Positions 1 to 7,340 of a stretch of DNA of 20,671 bases are shown in pieces. Source of the stretch: UBA7937 sp034419095 (GTDB lineage: Bacteria > Chloroflexota > Anaerolineae > UBA7937). The number at the start of each line of letters is the position of its first letter. The stretch's first letter is position 1. The translations under genes were made by a program, and so were the position numbers. The notes beneath the pieces were generated by a model. It searched no databases and was not told where the DNA came from. It saw nothing but the letters and a program-made list of their open reading frames with translations. The DNA lies in NCBI GenBank assembly GCA_034419095.1, contig DAOULQ010000224.1:1-20671 (forward strand). The letters are read 5' to 3'.

Positions 1-160
1 CATCTATGGTGCCAAAACCCAGTCAGGTACCGTCCATCCGCTTAAGAAACAGTCACCGCGCTTGGTTACAAAATATGTTGCACAACCGAGCAAGGTTCGG
101 TTACATGTTTAAATTGCTTGACAGGGCCCCTGTAACTCGTCACTCGAAAGGAGTATCCCG
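1..160. other. Non-coding stretch at the left edge, downstream of the phosphatase-like gene
   Basis: I see no credible gene here; the 91-codon open frame starting at position 6 overlaps the phosphatase gene and looks fortuitous. The stretch holds two direct copies of GGTTACA (64-70 and 99-105) and an inverted repeat, ACAGGG/CCCTGT, around one central base (121-133). The inverted repeat lies about 30 bp past the stop of the minus-strand phosphatase gene, so it could act as a weak terminator, but no T-run follows it on the minus strand. Confidence 0.4.
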
Positions 161-1528
161 TCATATCAACGACGAACCATCGAGATCATCAGGCGCGGGA
201 ACCCCCATCAGGTGCAAGATAGTGGGCATGAGGTCGACTATCTCTGCCACCCCTTTAGAGAGCCTTTGTCCCTCGATATAGAGGAAAGCGTCGTCGTAGG
301 TGTGCATCCCCACCAAGGGGCCCCTATCGGTCAGACACTCTTTCTTTATAGAGCCCTTGAGATCGTACCCCCTCTTGGGCTTCACCACCAGGTCTGGAGC
401 CTGAGCGTAGCAATCCCCGGTATATAGTTCTTCTCGCCGGAAGACCCTCTCTATCATCGACTCTTTCGTCTCCGGGTCCTCAAGCCTACTGAGCCCCTCC
501 GCCAACTCCCTCCTCAATCTCTCATACTCCTCGCCCGGCTCCACGCTGCCTCGTGGCTCTCTACCTTCTAAGTTCAGGTAGACCCGGCCGGGGTCCATGC
601 TATAGGCCTTTGACCCTCCCTCGATATCCGACCAGGATTGGGGAGGCTCTTTGGAGAACCGCAACCACCCCTTCTCCTTGAGCCAGTGGTTGATGTAGAC
701 CTCTTTCTTCAGCAAACAGAAGCCGTGATCCGAGAGGAGGATGAGAGTGGCCTTCCCCTCCAGTCGCTGGTGGAGTTCCCCCAGGAACTCATCCAACCGC
801 TTATAGAAGGCCAAGAATCGCGGCCCATACCGGGGGTCGCCCAACTCCATACCCTCCCAGAGGAAATGGTGCAGCCGGTCCGTCTCCATGATGTGGAGCA
901 TGAAGAACTCCCAAGCCTCGGACTCTAGGAAATGAAAAGCCGCCTCCACCCGCTTTTGCAGGGTGTAGTCCAGATCTTCGAGTAATTTATCCTTCGACTC
1001 CCGGGCTTGCCAGGGGTCGACATCGATGCGGTAGCCCATCTCCTCCAGTTTCTCTCCCACCCATGGAGGGTAGGTGCCCGTTTTTACCTTGGGCATCAGG
1101 AAGCCCGGCACCAAGATGCCGTTCACCTGCCGAGGGGGGTAGGTAACCGGCACATTGATCACCACCACCCGCTTGCCGCTTTTGCTCAACACCTCCCAAA
1201 GCGTCTCGCTCCTCATGCACCTGGAACTGGCGATGTAGATCTCGTAGGAATCTGGTTGACGGTCCACGAAGCCGTAAATGCCGTGCTTCCCTGAGTTCCT
1301 CCCGGTCATGAAGCAAGACCAGGCCACCGAGGAGACGGTGGGCAAGACGGAGTTCATAGGACAGATGGTCCCCTGTTCGAAGATGCGGGCTAGATGGGGG
1401 AGTTCACCTTCACGGGTCAAGCGGGTGATGAGGCTGTAGGGTGTACCGTCCAAGCCGATGACCACAACCCGCTTTTCTTTAGATCCCGCAGGAGCGGGAG
1501 TCCCCTCTTTCCGGTTTAGAACGCTCAT
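161..1528 (-). CDS. Alkaline phosphatase superfamily protein (type I phosphodiesterase / nucleotide pyrophosphatase-like)
   Basis: A 455-residue soluble protein with the metal-ligand order of the alkaline phosphatase superfamily. GLDGTP (about residues 25-30) supplies the first Asp. PTVSSVAW (63-70) places a nucleophile, probably Ser66, at the start of a helix. ETDRLHH supplies Asp217 and His221, SDHGF supplies Asp267/His268, and GMHT supplies His409. Family members hydrolyse phosphomonoesters, phosphodiesters or pyrophosphates with two divalent metals; the substrate cannot be told from sequence. There is no signal peptide or membrane segment, so it is probably cytoplasmic. The start codon is preceded by AGGAGG about 10 bases upstream and by an extended -10 promoter (1567-1575), so it can be transcribed separately from the upstream activase gene. 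A phosphoglycerate-mutase-like or sulfatase-like activity in the same fold is an alternative. Family assignment is firm, function is not. Confidence 0.85.
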   Translation of the reverse strand: MSVLNRKEGTPAPAGSKEKRVVVIGLDGTPYSLITRLTREGELPHLARIFEQGTICPMNSVLPTVSSVAWSCFMTGRNSGKHGIYGFVDRQPDSYEIYIASSRCMRSETLWEVLSKSGKRVVVINVPVTYPPRQVNGILVPGFLMPKVKTGTYPPWVGEKLEEMGYRIDVDPWQARESKDKLLEDLDYTLQKRVEAAFHFLESEAWEFFMLHIMETDRLHHFLWEGMELGDPRYGPRFLAFYKRLDEFLGELHQRLEGKATLILLSDHGFCLLKKEVYINHWLKEKGWLRFSKEPPQSWSDIEGGSKAYSMDPGRVYLNLEGREPRGSVEPGEEYERLRRELAEGLSRLEDPETKESMIERVFRREELYTGDCYAQAPDLVVKPKRGYDLKGSIKKECLTDRGPLVGMHTYDDAFLYIEGQRLSKGVAEIVDLMPTILHLMGVPAPDDLDGSSLI

Positions 1529-1566
1529 CGGTCTTCGGCCTCCTGACGTAGTAACTGCCAGACGGA

Positions 1567-1575
1567 ACTATAGCA
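1567..1575 (-). promoter_or_regulatory. Extended -10 promoter for the phosphatase-like gene
   Basis: Read on the minus strand this is TGCTATAGT, an extended -10 (TGn plus a hexamer one base off TATAAT). It lies 38 bp before the start codon at 1528. No good -35 box is visible at 17 bp, which is usual for extended -10 promoters. Confidence 0.4.
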
Positions 1576-1631
1576 CGACAGAAGCACAGGAGCAAGAGGA
1601 GATATCTTCAATGATACAATAGACATCCAGG

Positions 1632-1674
1632 GGGCTCTTGTCAGGGAGTAACTCCTGGCGGCACTCCAAAGCCC
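1632..1674 (-). terminator. Hairpin after the RACo-like gene, possible weak terminator
   Basis: An outer GGGCT/AGCCC stem (1632-1636 with 1670-1674) encloses an inner stem, CAG..GAG/CTC.CTG (1642-1657). It begins only 7 bp past the activase stop. No T-tract follows on the minus strand, so termination is uncertain. Confidence 0.25.
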
Positions 1675-1680
1675 AAACCG

Positions 1681-3504
1681 CTACCCCACCGGCCCCAAGC
1701 GCATGGAGCGGGTGAACTCCTCGGCGAAAGAGGGGTGATTGGTCAACTCTATATACTCGACCCTCCGCGCGATCTGGGCAGCTTGGGCCCGCATCTCCTT
1801 GGAGATCAAGACTATCTTGGCTCCCATCCCCGCGGCGTTCCCTACTTGTTTGAACCGCTCCCGGGGCAAGGGGGGTAACATGCCGATGGCCACGCCGCTC
1901 TCTATGCCGATATAGCTGCCGAAAGCCCCGGCTATGATCACCTCCTCTAGATCCGAATCGGTAAGCCCGGCTTCGGAGAGGAGCACCTCTATGCCCGCCC
2001 AAACCGCCCCCTTAGCCAACTGTATCTCGCCGATGTCGCGGCGGGTGATGACGATCTCCCTATCCAAGCCGCTCTCCCCCTCTTCCACCAGGACGAACTC
2101 TTTATCCTGGTCGGTGCGCCGCACCCGGGAATGATCCCTCATCGCTCCCCTCTCATCGACTATCCCCAGCCGAAGGAGTTCAGCCACCGCATCTAGAACC
2201 CCTGATCCGCATAGGCCCACGGGGGGCAGATCGCCGATGGTCTGGTATTCGACCTGGGAGTCAACTATGCGGAGTCGCTCGATCGCTCCCCCAGCCGCTC
2301 GCATACCATCTTTGATATGCGCCCCCTCGAAGGCTGGCCCTGAGGCGCAAGAGCAACTGAGAAGCCTTCCCTCCAGGGCGAGGGTGATCTCGGTATTGGT
2401 GCCTATATCCAAGCCCAGCGTAGCCCGCTCCGCCTCGTGGATCCCCGTGGCCAGGAGCATGGCCACATGGTCAGCACCTACGAAGCCAGCGATATTGGGC
2501 AAAAGATGCAGATACCCTCCCGGAGCGATGGACAACCCAACATCTCGGGCTTTGATATCCAGTGCATCGCTCACCGCCGGAACATAAGGCGCTAGGCCCA
2601 GTTGGGCTACGGGGAGACCGAGGAAGAGGTGATGCATCGCCGTGTTGCCCACCACCACAGCCTCTAGGATCTGGTCGGCCTCCACTTCACATTCACCGCA
2701 GAGGGCCTGAGCCAGATCGTTGAGGGCTCCCACGACCAAATCTCGCAAGGGGGTGGCTCCCTCTTTCATGGCGTAGGAGATTCGACTCATCACATCCTCG
2801 CCATACCGGATCTGAGGGTTCAAAACCCCCTTAGCCGCCAGGAGTTGCCCCGTGGCTAGATCGACCAGGTAGCCAGCGATCTTCGTGGTCCCCAAGTCGA
2901 TGGCCAGGCCCAAAGGCTCTCGCCCCGGCGGCAAAAAGCCTATCACCTCCCCGCCCCGAAGAGCCGCACTCCCCGACCACTCGTTACCCCTCAACAGATG
3001 GGGCAGTCTTCGCAGCAACTCAAAATCGAAGGAGAGATCGGCCAGACCGTACTCCTCGGCCAACCGGGCCTGTAGCCGACTTCCATCAGAACGGAGATCC
3101 TCTAAGGTAGGCGGAGAGAGGAGTAGATCATACATCACCACCGCCGGCTCCACCGGCACCGGTAACTCCAACCCCTCGACCTGCATCCGTTGATCGGCGG
3201 GCAATGACTCGAGAGGGACGAGAACCCTGAGATCGCCAACTATTTCAACCTGGCAGGCCAAACGGAAACCAAGCGCCAATTCTCTCTCGCTCAGCAACTC
3301 CTTCTCCGCCGCGCTTAAGGGCGAGACCGCGCCGGATACAACCTGTATCTTACAGCGACCACACCTGCCTTGACCTCCACAGAGGGCAGCGAGCCCCACC
3401 CCGGCTTCCCTCGCCGCCTCCAGAAGGGAAGAGCCCAAAGCGGAACCACACCCCAGACCTAGGGGCTCGAACTCGACATATACACCCCGCCGACGCCGCA
3501 TCAT
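1681..3504 (-). CDS. RACo-like ATP-dependent reductive activator of corrinoid proteins (2Fe-2S + ASKHA ATPase, DUF4445)
   Basis: 607 residues. The N-terminal ferredoxin-like domain carries the plant-type 2Fe-2S pattern Cys42, Cys48, Cys51 and Cys84 (CGGQGRCGRC then LACQ). After a linker region (about 90-195) comes an ASKHA-type ATPase with AIDLGTTK near 201-208, VVVGNTAMHH near 283-292, GLDIGTNTEI near 364-373, and the family signature CSCASGPAFEG near 384-394. Proteins of this build use ATP to drive an electron from the 2Fe-2S cluster onto inactive Co(II) corrinoid, restoring Co(I) in methyl-transfer proteins (RACo, RamA and relatives). The start is one of two adjacent ATGs (3504 or 3501), and the upstream AGAGGAG spaces better to the second. 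No corrinoid protein or methyltransferase lies in this window, so its partner is unknown. A promoter-like pair lies at 3597-3623. Confidence 0.85.
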   Translation of the reverse strand: MMRRRRGVYVEFEPLGLGCGSALGSSLLEAAREAGVGLAALCGGQGRCGRCKIQVVSGAVSPLSAAEKELLSERELALGFRLACQVEIVGDLRVLVPLESLPADQRMQVEGLELPVPVEPAVVMYDLLLSPPTLEDLRSDGSRLQARLAEEYGLADLSFDFELLRRLPHLLRGNEWSGSAALRGGEVIGFLPPGREPLGLAIDLGTTKIAGYLVDLATGQLLAAKGVLNPQIRYGEDVMSRISYAMKEGATPLRDLVVGALNDLAQALCGECEVEADQILEAVVVGNTAMHHLFLGLPVAQLGLAPYVPAVSDALDIKARDVGLSIAPGGYLHLLPNIAGFVGADHVAMLLATGIHEAERATLGLDIGTNTEITLALEGRLLSCSCASGPAFEGAHIKDGMRAAGGAIERLRIVDSQVEYQTIGDLPPVGLCGSGVLDAVAELLRLGIVDERGAMRDHSRVRRTDQDKEFVLVEEGESGLDREIVITRRDIGEIQLAKGAVWAGIEVLLSEAGLTDSDLEEVIIAGAFGSYIGIESGVAIGMLPPLPRERFKQVGNAAGMGAKIVLISKEMRAQAAQIARRVEYIELTNHPSFAEEFTRSMRLGPVG

Positions 3505-3596
3505 CGCACTCCTCTTTGACGAGCCTTAACCGCCGCAAGTGCCGACCCAGACCGACAGCACGAAAAGCGCAATTTATCGACCGTTGTGCTAGCCAC

Positions 3597-3623
3597 TCTA
3601 TATAGATTTTGCCCCCTTGTCAA
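3597..3623 (-). promoter_or_regulatory. Candidate promoter for the RACo-like gene
   Basis: On the minus strand a perfect TTGACA (3618-3623) is followed after 15 bp by TATAGA (3597-3602). The spacer is shorter than ideal. A start site near 3590 would leave a leader of about 85 nt. Confidence 0.4.
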
Positions 3624-3757
3624 GGAGGCATACAAAGTCCTACGGACCTCGGTACTAGATGATGAAGAACCTCACCTTCTGGTAGTGATCCGTCTCCGTG
3701 TCTGGCTTCCGGCTCAATTATTCCCAGACGACACCACCTATCGAGACCTGGGAGCAT

Positions 3758-3787
3758 TTGGCCAGGAAGGGCTAAGGCTGCTATAAT
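3758..3787 (+). promoter_or_regulatory. Extended -10 promoter for the E1 alpha/beta operon
   Basis: A perfect TATAAT (3782-3787) is preceded by TGC, giving the extended -10 TGCTATAAT (3779-3787). A weak -35, TTGGCC (3758-3763), lies 18 bp upstream. It sits 65 bp before the GTG start of the E1 alpha gene. Confidence 0.55.
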
Positions 3788-3852
3788 TGAAATCAGAAAG
3801 AGGCAAACGTCGGTTATTGAGATAGCCCATATATTGAGATCGGGAGGTCACC

Positions 3853-4812
3853 GTGCTACCGGAAAGCAAACTGAAAGAGATGCTTCTCCAGATGTACCTC
3901 ATCCGCACCTTCGAGGAGAAAGCCGATGAACTCTACGCCCTGGGGAAGGTCCACGGGACTATGCACCTCTCCATCGGCCAGGAGGCGATGGCCGTGGGAG
4001 CCATCGCTGCCCTCCGCCCCGAGGACTACATCTTGAGCACCCATCGGGGGCATGGCCATTGCATCGCCAAAGGCGCCGATGTGAAAACCATGATGGCCGA
4101 ATTCATGGGAAGGGAGACCGGTTATTGTCGCGGCCGCGGAGGCTCCATGCATATCGCCGATATGGAAGGCGGAAATCTGGGAGCCAACGGCGTGGTAGGC
4201 GGCGGCATGGGTATGGCCGTGGGAGCAGGGCTGAGCATTAAGATGAGAGCCACCGGCCAGGTGATACTTTGCTTCTTCGGCGATGGAGCGGCCAATAGAG
4301 GGATATTCCACGAAGCCCTCAATATGGCCGCCATCTGGACCCTTCCCGTGGTCTATCTCTGTGAGAATAACCAGTACGGTATGTCCATGTCGGTGAAGAG
4401 GGCTTTCCCCATCGAAGATATCGCCGATAGAGCCGCGGCCTACAACATGCCCGGTGTAGTGGTGGATGGGAACGACCTCTTGGCCGTCTATGAAGCCACC
4501 CTAGAAGCGGTGGAGAGAGCCAGGGGTGGCGGGGGGCCCTCTCTCATCGAGGGGAAGACCTACCGTTGGAAGGGCCATTCCAAGAGCGACCAGGAGCGGT
4601 ACCGCACAAAAGAGGAAATAGAGAAATGGAAGGAGAGGTGTCCCATCCGTCGCTTCCAAACCAGACTGATAAATGAGAAGGTGATCGATGAGGCGGAGGC
4701 CAGCCACATGGTAGAAGAAGCAAGGCGGCTCATCGAGGAGGCGGTGGCCTTCGCTGAGGCTAGCCCCGAACCCTCGGTGGAGACTATCCTGGAAGGGGTG
4801 TACGCGCCATGA
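3853..4812 (+). CDS. Thiamine-dependent 2-oxoacid/acetoin dehydrogenase E1 component, alpha subunit
   Basis: 319 residues, GTG start preceded by GGGAGGT (3842-3848). It binds thiamine diphosphate through the GDG...NN motif: GDGAANRG at 143-150 and ENNQYG at 171-176. The RGHGHCIAKG segment (65-74) and GSMHIADMEGGNLGANG (97-113) match the E1 alpha family, closest by eye to acetoin/pyruvate dehydrogenase alpha (AcoA/PdhA). With E1 beta it would decarboxylate a 2-oxoacid (or cleave acetoin) and pass the acyl group to a lipoyl E2. The stop overlaps the E1 beta start by 4 bp (ATGA), which indicates translational coupling. No E2 (lipoyl acyltransferase), E3 or lipoate gene is in the window, so the partner complex must be encoded elsewhere. 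Substrate (pyruvate, branched-chain oxoacid or acetoin) is not decidable from sequence alone. Confidence 0.9.
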   Translation: MLPESKLKEMLLQMYLIRTFEEKADELYALGKVHGTMHLSIGQEAMAVGAIAALRPEDYILSTHRGHGHCIAKGADVKTMMAEFMGRETGYCRGRGGSMHIADMEGGNLGANGVVGGGMGMAVGAGLSIKMRATGQVILCFFGDGAANRGIFHEALNMAAIWTLPVVYLCENNQYGMSMSVKRAFPIEDIADRAAAYNMPGVVVDGNDLLAVYEATLEAVERARGGGGPSLIEGKTYRWKGHSKSDQERYRTKEEIEKWKERCPIRRFQTRLINEKVIDEAEASHMVEEARRLIEEAVAFAEASPEPSVETILEGVYAP

Positions 4813-5789
4813 GGGAGATCACCTACGCCGAAGCGATACGGGAAGCCCTCCGCCAGGAGATGCAACGCGACGAACGGGTCTTCCTCCTGGGCGAGGACCT
4901 GGGGGTCTATGGGGGAGCCTTCGGAGTCACCTATGGCCTCCTGGAGGAGTTCGGTGAGGAGCGAGTTCGAGATACCCCTATCTCCGAGGCGGCCATCGCT
5001 GGAGCCGCTATCGGCGCGGCCCTCACCGGCATGCGGCCCGTGGCCGAGATCATGTTCATGGATTTCGTCACCATCGCCATGGAGCAACTGGTCAACCAGG
5101 GGGCTAAAATCCGCTTCATGTTCGGGGGGAAAGCGAAAGTCCCCATGGTCCTGCGCACCCCCGCTGGCGCAGGCACGGGAGCAGCAGCCCAACACTCTCA
5201 GAGCCTGGAAGCATGGCTCGTCCACGTCCCGGGCCTCAAGGTGGTCACGCCCTCCACACCCTATGACGCCAAAGGGTTGCTCCTGGCCTCCATCAGAGAC
5301 GACAACCCGGTCATCTTCGTGGAGCACAAACTGCTCTACAAGACCAAGGGTCCTGTCCCCGAGGAAGATTATACTGTACCCTTGGGTGTGGCCGACATCA
5401 AGCGGGAAGGGAAAGACGTAACCATCATCGCTACCTCGCTCATGGTGGTGCGGGCTCTTCAGGCGGCAGAGGAGTTAGCCAAAGAAGGGATCGAAGTGGA
5501 GGTGGTCGATCCTCGAACCTTGAAACCCCTCGATGCCGAGGCGGTCAACCGGTCGGTGATGAAGACCGGGCGAGCCCTCATCGTCCACGAGGCTTGCCTC
5601 ACCGGGGGCGTGGGAGCGGAGGTAGCGGCCACCATCGCCGAGGGGCCAGCCTTCGACTACCTAGACGCCCCTATAAAGCGGCTGGCGGGGCTCGATATCC
5701 CCATCCCCTACAACCGCACCCTGGAATACCACACCGTACCCCAGGTGGAGAACATCATAGAGGCAGCGAGGGGATTGGTAAGGGGGTAG
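4809..5789 (+). CDS. Thiamine-dependent 2-oxoacid/acetoin dehydrogenase E1 component, beta subunit
   Basis: 326 residues, a full-length E1 beta. Recognisable segments are LLGEDLGVYGGAFGVT (26-41), RDTPISE (54-60) whose Glu60 is the conserved TDP-activating glutamate, and AAAQHSQSLEAW (125-136). The C-terminal swivel domain has the expected EVVDPRTLKPLD and GRALIVHEA segments. It forms an alpha2beta2 heterotetramer with the upstream subunit, completing the active site. ATG lies inside the alpha stop (ATGA), so the two are made in equal amounts. Two small hairpins follow the stop, and then the convergent M20 gene. As for alpha, the absence of E2/E3 leaves the substrate and the acceptor complex open (PdhB or AcoB type). 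Confidence 0.9.
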   Translation: MREITYAEAIREALRQEMQRDERVFLLGEDLGVYGGAFGVTYGLLEEFGEERVRDTPISEAAIAGAAIGAALTGMRPVAEIMFMDFVTIAMEQLVNQGAKIRFMFGGKAKVPMVLRTPAGAGTGAAAQHSQSLEAWLVHVPGLKVVTPSTPYDAKGLLLASIRDDNPVIFVEHKLLYKTKGPVPEEDYTVPLGVADIKREGKDVTIIATSLMVVRALQAAEELAKEGIEVEVVDPRTLKPLDAEAVNRSVMKTGRALIVHEACLTGGVGAEVAATIAEGPAFDYLDAPIKRLAGLDIPIPYNRTLEYHTVPQVENIIEAARGLVRG

Positions 5790-5824
5790 AGTGGCCCGTC
5801 GGGATGCGTGTTCTGGTGGCGTCA

Positions 5825-5900
5825 GCCTGTCCTGGCACGTGACAGGCCAGGGATGTTACCATCTGATGCTTCTTTGGCTGTCAGAAGGTAGCTCCTGACA
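5825..5900. terminator. Two small hairpins between convergent genes
   Basis: GCCTGTC (5825-5831) pairs with GACAGGC (5841-5847) around a 9-nt loop. TGTCAG (5879-5884) pairs with CTGACA (5895-5900) around a 10-nt loop. They lie between the ends of E1 beta and the M20 gene. Neither is followed by a T-run, so they are possible factor-dependent stops or 3' protectors rather than classical terminators. Confidence 0.3.
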
Positions 5901-5918
5901 ACACTAAGCACTAAAAAG

Positions 5919-7079
5919 TCAGTTGAAAGGCGAGGCCAAATATCTCCTGGCGCTCTCTGCCAGAATCGCCGCCCCGATGGGCAACGCCTCTTCGTCCAGG
6001 TCGAAGTGAGGGCTGTGGCCGGGGCGCATCTCCCCTTTCTTAACCCCTAGACGGAACATGGCCCCCGGTGCCTGCGCCAAGAAGTAACTGAAATCCTCCG
6101 CCCCCATGGCCGGCTCCTTGGGCAGGACTTTCTCCTCGCCCAGTAGGTCTATGGCTACCCCTCGTATGAGTTGGCTCATCTTCTCCTCGTTCACCATCAC
6201 CGGGTACCCCTTCTCAATAGCGAGGCGAAAGTCGCCGCCCAGGGCTCTCGCTACCTGGAAAGCCTTTTCCAGTTCGGTGTGAAGTTGTTCCCGTACCTCC
6301 TCTTCGAAACTCCGGATGGTGCCCGTTAACTCCACCTCCTCGGGGATGACGTTCTCCACTGTTCCCCCGTGGATGCTTCCGATGGAGATGACCGCCTGCT
6401 TCACCGGATCGATGCGGCGGGAGACTATCCCCTGAATAGCCGAGATCACTTCCCCAGCGATGAATATGGGGTCCACCCCTCGATGGGGATGAGCGCCATG
6501 ACAGCCTCGCCCCACGATAGTGGCCTCAAAAGAATCGACCGCCGCGGCCATGGGGCCAGGGCTTATCTTGACTACGCCGCTCTCCGTCTCCGAATCGACG
6601 TGCAAGGCCAAGATTGCCCCCACACCCTCCATAACCCCCTCTTCGACCATCCGCACGGCCCCGCTTTTGCCTTCCTCATCAGGGCGCTCCTCCGAGGGTT
6701 GAAAGAGGAAGCGCACCTCCCCTTCCAGTTCCACCTCCTTGAGCAGCATGGCCACTCCCAAAACCATAGCCACGTGGGCGTCGTGGCCACAGGCGTGCAT
6801 CACCCCGGGAACCCGGGATCTGTAAGGCACCTCGTTCAATTCCTGAATAGGCAGAGCGTCCATGTCGGCCCGGATAGCCGCAACAGGGCCTCCCTTCCCT
6901 AGATAGCCGATAACCCCCGTCTTGGCCACCCCTGTCTGAACCTTGATGCCCAGCGATTCCAGGGTCTCGGCTATCAGGCCTGCGGTCTTCACCTCCCGAA
7001 ACCCCAACTCCGGGTGGCGATGGATGGCGCGGCGCAGCCTGACGAGTTCGCTCTTCAACCCCTTGGCTCTGGCAAACAT
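5919..7079 (-). CDS. M20 family amidohydrolase (N-acyl-L-amino acid amidohydrolase / hippurate hydrolase type)
   Basis: 386 residues, cytoplasmic. It carries the M20D signature set: HPELGF (22-27), RADMDALPI (70-78), HACGHDAH (95-102) with metal ligands Cys97 and His99, FQPSEE (126-131) with the catalytic and ligand glutamates, and GAEDFSYFL plus GHSPHFD near the C terminus. Members hydrolyse N-acyl amino acids, indole-3-acetyl amino acids, hippurate or similar amides, releasing free amino acids. The start has GGGAGG 4 bases upstream. It is divergent from a polar amino-acid ABC transporter, with facing promoters separated by 25 bp, which suggests a shared role in scavenging amino acids and perhaps shared control. 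Exact substrate unknown; the family is promiscuous. Confidence 0.9.
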   Translation of the reverse strand: MFARAKGLKSELVRLRRAIHRHPELGFREVKTAGLIAETLESLGIKVQTGVAKTGVIGYLGKGGPVAAIRADMDALPIQELNEVPYRSRVPGVMHACGHDAHVAMVLGVAMLLKEVELEGEVRFLFQPSEERPDEEGKSGAVRMVEEGVMEGVGAILALHVDSETESGVVKISPGPMAAAVDSFEATIVGRGCHGAHPHRGVDPIFIAGEVISAIQGIVSRRIDPVKQAVISIGSIHGGTVENVIPEEVELTGTIRSFEEEVREQLHTELEKAFQVARALGGDFRLAIEKGYPVMVNEEKMSQLIRGVAIDLLGEEKVLPKEPAMGAEDFSYFLAQAPGAMFRLGVKKGEMRPGHSPHFDLDEEALPIGAAILAESARRYLASPFN

Positions 7080-7117
7080 TTAGCCTCCCACTCTTTTTAT
7101 GACTAACGACCACCCAA

Positions 7118-7146
7118 ATTCTACCCCAGAGGGAACTCTTTGTCTA
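7118..7146 (-). promoter_or_regulatory. Sigma70-type promoter for the M20 amidohydrolase
   Basis: On the minus strand TAGACA (7141-7146, one mismatch to TTGACA) is followed after exactly 17 bp by TAGAAT (7118-7123, one mismatch to TATAAT). The distance to the start codon at 7079 is 38 bp. Confidence 0.65.
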
Positions 7147-7171
7147 TCCTTTGGCCGCCTACGCTACAACA

Positions 7172-7200
7172 TTGACTTGTAGGTAGAAGTGTGTTAGAAT
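7172..7200 (+). promoter_or_regulatory. Sigma70-type promoter for the amino-acid ABC operon
   Basis: TTGACT (7172-7177), a 17-bp spacer and TAGAAT (7195-7200) each differ from consensus by one base. A start near 7207 gives a leader of about 134 nt, which contains the orphan Shine-Dalgarno and the 15-bp tandem repeat. The -35 lies 25 bp from the -35 of the divergent amidohydrolase promoter. Confidence 0.7.
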
Positions 7201-7260
7201 TCATAATCGAGATAGAAGTTCCTCGCTCAGAATAACTGCACGATGCGTATGAGATAGGGG

Positions 7261-7269
7261 AAGGAGGTG
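7261..7269 (+). promoter_or_regulatory. Orphan near-perfect Shine-Dalgarno in the ABC operon leader
   Basis: AAGGAGGTG is the strongest ribosome-binding sequence in the leader, but no ATG, GTG or TTG follows at a workable distance. A rare-type ATT codon at 7275, in frame with the lipoprotein, is correctly spaced. GTG at 7267 overlaps the site itself. It may be a standby site, mark a non-canonical start, or be chance. Confidence 0.35.
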
Positions 7270-7291
7270 GGGCTATTCCAAAAAAGGACCC

Positions 7292-7321
7292 TTTACCGCA
7301 TCTCTATTTACCGCATCTCTA
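7292..7321 (+). repeat. Perfect tandem duplication of 15 bp in the 5' leader
   Basis: Two adjacent identical copies of TTTACCGCATCTCTA (7292-7306 and 7307-7321), followed by a further TTT, end 7 bp before the Shine-Dalgarno of the lipoprotein gene. The unit is a multiple of three, so it keeps all frames open. It lies in the transcribed leader predicted from the promoter at 7172-7200. Confidence 0.9.
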
Positions 7322-7340
7322 TTTGAATGGAGGCGAAAGT

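Larger units (their letters stand above)
3505..3852. other. Divergent intergenic region (348 bp) between the activase and the E1 genes
   Basis: It contains a promoter-like pair for each flanking gene (minus 3597-3623, plus 3758-3787). The 66-codon open frame at 3586-3786 has no ribosome-binding site or recognisable motif, and I do not regard it as a gene. I found no T-box, TPP or other riboswitch signature by eye. Confidence 0.5.

Noticed and set aside
1568..2002. 144-codon minus-strand frame overlapping the end of the RACo-like gene
   Set aside because: It runs through the conserved C-terminal part of the activase in another frame and shows no motif.
3586..3786. 66-codon frame in the divergent intergenic region
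   Set aside because: No ribosome-binding site, no motif, and it covers both predicted promoters.
4560..5327. Long open frame (255 codons) antisense to the E1 genes
   Set aside because: It lies wholly opposite two well-supported genes, has His/Gly/Asp-rich mirror composition, no ribosome-binding site and no recognisable motif.
6369..6902. 177-codon open frame antisense to the M20 amidohydrolase
   Set aside because: It mirrors conserved M20 codons and has no independent evidence of coding.
7243..7257. Four-codon mini-ORF (MRMR) in the ABC operon leader
   Set aside because: Too short to judge and without a clear ribosome-binding site; it may be chance.
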